From Rhodococcoides corynebacterioides NBRC 14404 (GTDB taxonomy: Bacteria; Actinomycetota; Actinomycetes; Mycobacteriales; Mycobacteriaceae), in the NCBI RefSeq assembly GCF_001894765.1, contig NZ_BCWV01000002.1:744001-808000 (forward strand): DNA of 64,000 nucleotides, read 5' to 3'. The position numbers were made by a program, and so were the translations under genes. Positions 60,317-64,000 of the stretch are shown here, one piece after another; within the stretch, counting starts at the first letter, position 1, and every line of letters begins with the position of its first letter. The notes beneath the pieces were generated by a model. It searched no databases. It saw nothing but the letters and a program-made list of their open reading frames with translations, and had not been told where the DNA came from.

Positions 60317-60487
60317 TCACTGAAACCACGGGGTCGGGTCGACTCCGGCCAGGACGACGGCCGCGAGGGCCGTCGTCGCCAGGCCGGAGACCAACAGCAC
60401 GAGCGACGGACCGCGCCGACGGTCGTCGGTCGCGTCGGTCGCGTCCCGGGTTCCGTCGGCGTCGATGCGGGGCGTGTACTCATCCAC
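60317..60487 (-). CDS. small single-pass membrane protein
   Basis: 56 residues from GTG 60487: a charged N-terminus (VDEYTPRIDADGTRDATDAT) followed by one hydrophobic helix (GPSLVLLVSGLATTALAAVV). It overlaps the end of the PspC/LiaF-like gene by eight bases and is probably cotranslated. The ATG at 60483 opens a competing frame that is basic and Trp/Cys-rich and is less protein-like. Function unknown; it is likely an accessory of the envelope-stress module. Confidence 0.62.
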   Translation of the reverse strand: MDEYTPRIDADGTRDATDATDDRRRGPSLVLLVSGLATTALAAVVLAGVDPTPWFQ

Positions 60488-61859
60488 GGGTGACCTCCAC
60501 GTTGCCGAGGGTGGTGGTCGCGTCGAGGGTGAGCACCGGGGCGTCCGGGCCGGCGGTCCCGTCGACGCGCACACCGGGGCTGCCGATGCAGTCCCTGTTC
60601 CCGACGTTCGAGTTGCAGGTCACCACCACGTTCATCGACGACGGCACGGTGACCTCGGCATTGCCCACCGTCGTGTCGACGCTGATCCGGCGATCCTCGG
60701 TCAACTCGAGTCCGCGCAGGTCGAGTTCGACGTTGCCCATGGAGGTCGAGTAGGAGTCGGCCAGGGCCGTCATGGTCGTCGGTGCCGCCGTCACGTTGCC
60801 CATCCGCGGGGCGCCGGCGTCGACGCCGACCAGGGCGGACACGACGACGAATCCGGCGAGCGGACCGGCGACCACGAGCAGTCCGTAGCCGCGTCGTCGG
60901 AACGCGCCGACGACGAGTCCCAGTCCGATCACGGCGAGGGCCACGGCGCCGACGGTGGTCGCGGAGACCCACGAACTTCCGAACACGGTGCCGAGCGCGA
61001 CCGTCACGGCCGACGCGACGACCGCGATGCCGATCGTGGTCGACGTCAGGTGCGACGACCGTGGTGCGGCGACGGCCGGGGCGGCCGCGCGGCGGGGCTC
61101 GGGCAGATCCCACGCGAAGGGCGCGACACCCAGCGGGTCCCAGGCGGGCGGCGCGGCCGGTGCGAAACCGGTTCCGTCCGTGCCGTTCCCGCCGTTCCCG
61201 CCGTTCCCACCGTTGTCGGAGTTCTCGCCGTTCCTGCCGTCCTTGCTCAGCGAGACCGGAGCGTTCCCGGTCGCGGACGCCGGCTGCGGATCGGGCACGT
61301 AGCGCTCGGGGAGTCGGGTGTAGGGGGACCACTGCTGCGGCGCCGAATGCGGCCAATGCTGTTCCGGCAGCGGCGTTCCCGGTCCGGGCGGTGTCACGGG
61401 CCACGGCGCACCGGGGTCGCCGAGCGCGCCGACGGGGGCCGGCGGTTCCGGCGTGCGGCGGTGGAGGAGGTACCACCCGCCGAGCATGGCGATCGTCGAG
61501 ACGAGGCCCGATCCGGCGCCGATCGGGCCGGTGCTGACCAGGGCGATCGCGAGCACCACGGCGAGGACGACGGCAGTGGTCTGCGACTCGGAGCTGCGGC
61601 CGCGACCGAGCAGCGACTCCGCGGCGGACGTGGTCTCGCCCGCTCGGGGGAACGTCAGCCACGCGGCGAGGTACAGCACGAGTCCGGACCCGCCGAACAG
61701 GGTGGAGACGACGAACGCGACGCGCACCAGCACCGGATCGACCCGGTACCGGTGTGCGACACCCGCGGCGACGCCCGCGCCGGGCCCGGCATCGGGGAGC
61801 CGGGACGGTCGGGTTCGCCAGATCTCGGACAGCTGCACGGAAGCGGTGGACGTGGTCAT
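60480..61859 (-). CDS. PspC-domain/LiaF-like membrane protein
   Basis: 459 residues. An N-terminal PspC domain at about 15-75 (RLPDAGPGAGVAAGVAHRYR, VRVAFVVSTLFGGSGLVLYL) is followed by further membrane helices, a Gly/Asn-rich cytoplasmic linker (NGGNGGNGGNGTDGTG), more helices, and a C-terminal strand-rich domain (MGNVELDLRGLELTEDRRIS, TTVGNAEVTVPSSMNVVVTC). That last part matches the cell-wall-antibiotic-response (LiaF-C-like) pattern. It is divergent from a PspC-histidine kinase across about 130 bases, so it probably modulates that kinase. ATG 61859 has AGCAGGA at good spacing; ATG 61868 is an alternative. Confidence 0.85.
   Translation of the reverse strand: MTTSTASVQLSEIWRTRPSRLPDAGPGAGVAAGVAHRYRVDPVLVRVAFVVSTLFGGSGLVLYLAAWLTFPRAGETTSAAESLLGRGRSSESQTTAVVLAVVLAIALVSTGPIGAGSGLVSTIAMLGGWYLLHRRTPEPPAPVGALGDPGAPWPVTPPGPGTPLPEQHWPHSAPQQWSPYTRLPERYVPDPQPASATGNAPVSLSKDGRNGENSDNGGNGGNGGNGTDGTGFAPAAPPAWDPLGVAPFAWDLPEPRRAAAPAVAAPRSSHLTSTTIGIAVVASAVTVALGTVFGSSWVSATTVGAVALAVIGLGLVVGAFRRRGYGLLVVAGPLAGFVVVSALVGVDAGAPRMGNVTAAPTTMTALADSYSTSMGNVELDLRGLELTEDRRISVDTTVGNAEVTVPSSMNVVVTCNSNVGNRDCIGSPGVRVDGTAGPDAPVLTLDATTTLGNVEVTRG
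61186..61221 (-). repeat. 9-bp repeats encoding the Gly/Asn linker
   Basis: CCGTTCCCG-type units repeat several times on the plus strand (61186-61221), encoding GGNG repeats in the LiaF-like protein. A further degenerate unit lies near 61235. Confidence 0.8.
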
Positions 61860-61992
61860 GGCATTCATCCTGCTGATCGTCGGCCGTCGGCACATCGGGG
61901 CGAACCCTGAATTCGGGACCACGCGTCGGCGGCCGCGACATGGGGGTGAACCCCGATACCGTTCCGCCCCTCGTCGTGTCAGGATCGAGGGC

Positions 61993-63324
61993 GTGTCCAC
62001 GCTGCCCGCCGTCGAGTCCGCGCCCGGGTCGGCCCGTGTGCAGACGGGGTCGGCGCGCCCGGATGCGGCGCCGCCGGAGTTGCGGCGTCGTGCCGGTGGC
62101 CGGGTCATCGCCGGCGTGGCCGGCGGGCTCGCCGACCACCTGTCGGTGGACGTCGGCCGCGTGCGGATCGCCTTCGCGGTGTTGTGCGCCATGGCCGGCG
62201 CCGGCATCGTCGCCTATGCCCTGCTGTGGGTGTTCACCTCCGCGGGTGACGACACCGCGAAACCCACCCGCCGGGAACGCCGTCGAGCGTGGGGACTCGC
62301 CGGGCTCGGCATCCTCGGTGCGCTGGTGCTGGGATCCGGCCCCATCGGTCTGTCCTCGGCGTTCGTCGTCCCGGTGGTCGTCGTGGCGATCGGCGCGACG
62401 GTGGTCTGGCGCGAACTCGACTCGGCCGGAACGAGATCGGCGTCGCAGCGGGGACAGCGCACGACGGTCCTCGGGTGGGCGCGCATCGTCGCCGGTGCCA
62501 CGCTCGTGGTGGTCGGGCTGTGTGTCGTCGTCCTCTCCCGCGCCGACATGGCAGCGCTGCAGTCCTCGTTCGTCGCCGTGGCCGTCACGGTCGTGGGCAT
62601 CGTGCTGCTGACCGTGCCGTTGTGGATGCGGCTCTGGCGCGCCCTCGCCGACGAGCGGGCGGCGCGCATCCGCACCGAGGAACGCGAGGACATCGCGTCG
62701 CATCTCCACGATTCGGTGCTGCAGACGCTGGCCCTGATCCAGAAGCAGTCGCACGATTCGGCCGAGGTGATGCGGCTCGCGCGCAGCCAGGAACGCGAGC
62801 TGCGGAAGTGGTTGTTCGGTGGCGGTCGGGAGGATCACGCGAGTCTCGTGCGGGCACTGACCACCATCGCCGGAGAGGTCGAGGACCACTACGGCATCAC
62901 CGTCGACCCGGTGACGGTGGGCGACCTCCCTCTCGACGACGCCCCCGAGGCCGGCGGGCTCGGGCGGGAAGCCGCCACCGCCGTGTTGGGGGCGACCCGC
63001 GAGGCACTGGTGAACGCCGCGAAGCACGCCGAGGTCGCCTCGGTGGACCTCTACGCGGAGGTGACCCCGGAGTCCGTGGAGGTCTACGTGCGCGATCGCG
63101 GGTGCGGGTTCGACCCGGCCGCGGTGGCACCGGACCGCCAGGGACTCGCCAAGAGCGTGCGAGGGCGCATCGAGCGCCGTGGCGGCACCGTGCAGGTGCG
63201 CTCGACTCCCGGCCGCGGCACCGAGATCGGCATCGTCGTGCCGCGGGGTCTCGGCCGGAAGGACACCGTCGAGAACCACCGCGACGTCCACGACGCCCGC
63301 GACCGAGAGGACCGATCCGCGTGA
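61993..63324 (+). CDS. sensor histidine kinase with N-terminal PspC domain
   Basis: 443 residues. A PspC domain at about 30-80 (RRRAGGRVIAGVAGGLADHL, FAVLCAMAGAGIVAYALLWV) is followed by three to four more membrane helices. Next come a HisKA_3 dimerisation helix with the phospho-acceptor His in EDIASHLHDSVLQTLALIQK and an HATPase domain (REALVNAAKHAEVASVDLYA, VRDRGCGFDP, RGGTVQVRSTPGRGTEIGIV). The GTG at 61993 follows GATCGAGGGC. The stop overlaps the response-regulator GTG. It is a LiaS-like kinase, with PspC fused as sensor or regulator. Confidence 0.93.
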   Translation: MSTLPAVESAPGSARVQTGSARPDAAPPELRRRAGGRVIAGVAGGLADHLSVDVGRVRIAFAVLCAMAGAGIVAYALLWVFTSAGDDTAKPTRRERRRAWGLAGLGILGALVLGSGPIGLSSAFVVPVVVVAIGATVVWRELDSAGTRSASQRGQRTTVLGWARIVAGATLVVVGLCVVVLSRADMAALQSSFVAVAVTVVGIVLLTVPLWMRLWRALADERAARIRTEEREDIASHLHDSVLQTLALIQKQSHDSAEVMRLARSQERELRKWLFGGGREDHASLVRALTTIAGEVEDHYGITVDPVTVGDLPLDDAPEAGGLGREAATAVLGATREALVNAAKHAEVASVDLYAEVTPESVEVYVRDRGCGFDPAAVAPDRQGLAKSVRGRIERRGGTVQVRSTPGRGTEIGIVVPRGLGRKDTVENHRDVHDARDREDRSA

Positions 63325-63980
63325 CCGAGCCGGCCACCCGCACCTTCACCGTCTTCCTCGTCGACGATCACGCGGTGTTCCGCTCCGGGGTCCGTGCCGA
63401 ACTCGGGCGAGTCGACGACATCACCGTGGTGGGCGAGGCGGGCGGCGTCGCGGACGCGGTGCGCGGCATCGCCGCGGCCAAGCCGGACGTCGTCTTGCTC
63501 GACGTCCACATGCCCGACGGGGGCGGCGTCGCGGTCCTGCACGCGATCGACGACGGCCCGGTGTGCCTCGCGCTGTCGGTCTCCGATGCCGCCGAGGACG
63601 TCATCGCCGTCATCCGGGCGGGGGCGCGCGGCTACGTGACCAAGTCGATCTCAGGGGCAGATCTGGCGGACGCCGTCCGCCGCGTCGCGGGCGGCGACGC
63701 CGTGTTCGGTCCGCGACTGGCGGGGTTCGTCCTCGACTCCTTCACCGGCCGGTCCGCGACTCCGGAACCGGCGCTGGACCCCGAATTGGACTCGCTGACG
63801 CCGCGCGAGCTGGAGGTGCTGCGCCTCCTCGCGCGCGGCTACACCTACCGGGAGATCGCGGAGACGCTCTTCATCTCGGTCAAGACCGTCGAGACCCACG
63901 CATCCAACGTGCTGCGAAAGACGCAGCAGTCCAACCGCAACGCGTTGACCCGGTGGGCCCACCGGCGTCGGATCGAATGA
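63321..63980 (+). CDS. LuxR/NarL-family response regulator
   Basis: 219 residues. The receiver domain has the acidic pair in FLVDDHAVFRSG, phospho-acceptor Asp61 (VVLLDVHMPDGGG) and conserved Lys in GYVTKSISGADL. The LuxR helix-turn-helix is LTPRELEVLRLLARGYTYRE, then IAETLFISVKTVETHASNVL. The GTG overlaps the kinase stop (GTGA), giving a strict kinase-regulator pair. It likely activates the divergent PspC/LiaF-like gene. The ending ALTRWAHRRRIE is complete before the window edge. Confidence 0.96.
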   Translation: MTEPATRTFTVFLVDDHAVFRSGVRAELGRVDDITVVGEAGGVADAVRGIAAAKPDVVLLDVHMPDGGGVAVLHAIDDGPVCLALSVSDAAEDVIAVIRAGARGYVTKSISGADLADAVRRVAGGDAVFGPRLAGFVLDSFTGRSATPEPALDPELDSLTPRELEVLRLLARGYTYREIAETLFISVKTVETHASNVLRKTQQSNRNALTRWAHRRRIE

Positions 63981-64000
63981 GGCGACTGCGCCCGGTCGCG

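Noticed and set aside
60310-63291. A 993-codon minus-strand open frame
   Set aside because: Runs antisense to the histidine kinase and out of frame with the LiaF-like gene. Only its last 57 codons compete with the small membrane gene, and they lack a membrane helix.

Overview
The window is chromosomal DNA from a high-GC actinobacterium of the Mycobacteriales. The best fit is a Rhodococcus-like Nocardiaceae. Base composition, frequent GTG starts, ATGA/GTGA gene overlaps, F420/LLM enzymes, Kgd, ESX-4, WhiB3, SigD/RsdA and GuaB3 all point this way. From about 11 kb to 60.3 kb the gene order follows, in inverted orientation, the M. tuberculosis block from infA (Rv3462c) to guaA (Rv3396c). Family assignments come from recognising motifs and gene order; no database search was run.

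Layout. (1) 1-3.2 kb: the 5' part of kgd (multifunctional 2-oxoglutarate enzyme), cut by the window edge. (2) 3.3-9.6 kb: a minus-strand cluster holding a fused double ABC exporter, an ABC-2-like permease with its ATPase, and an EcsC-like protein. A divergent AraC regulator and VOC protein follow. (3) 11.1-16.4 kb: infA-rpmJ-rpsM-rpsK-rpsD-rpoA-rplQ-truA and a flavin reductase, ending in a 4 x 25 bp repeat. (4) 16.5-28.9 kb: an ESX-4 type VII secretion locus in which strand direction switches repeatedly (eccE-, eccB+, mycP-, eccD-, eccC+, associated protein+, esxU+, esxT+). (5) 29-32 kb: a DksA/TraR-like zinc finger gene, rplM-rpsI and glmM. (6) 32-38.8 kb: an LLM oxidoreductase, a three-gene cassette containing a WXG-motif protein, a hydrolase homologue without its nucleophile, glmS and a cupredoxin lipoprotein. 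(7) 38.8-45.2 kb: nnr-alr-hydrolase-tsaE-tsaB-rimI-tsaD, tightly overlapped. (8) 45.2-53.4 kb: a membrane Hsp70-like protein, an LLM enzyme, groES-groEL1 under a CIRCE element, whiB3, a hypothetical gene, sigD and rsdA. (9) 53.4-60.3 kb: a DUF5319 protein, guaB2-guaB3, a GMC oxidoreductase and guaA. (10) 60.3-64 kb: a LiaFSR-like envelope-stress module made of a small membrane protein, a PspC/LiaF-like protein, a PspC-histidine kinase and a LuxR-type regulator.

How it fits together: the window combines translation and transcription housekeeping, cell-wall precursor synthesis (glmM, glmS, alr), guanine nucleotide synthesis (guaB2, guaA) and t6A tRNA modification (tsaB/D/E) with secretion and stress regulation. 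The most interesting candidates are the WXG-motif cassette beside ESX-4 at 33.3-35.5 kb, the Lia-like module at the right edge, the asymmetric one-chain ABC exporter, the Ala-for-Ser hydrolase, and a recurring pattern of short tandem duplications placed at gene ends. No tRNA, rRNA, CRISPR array, insertion sequence or prophage was seen.
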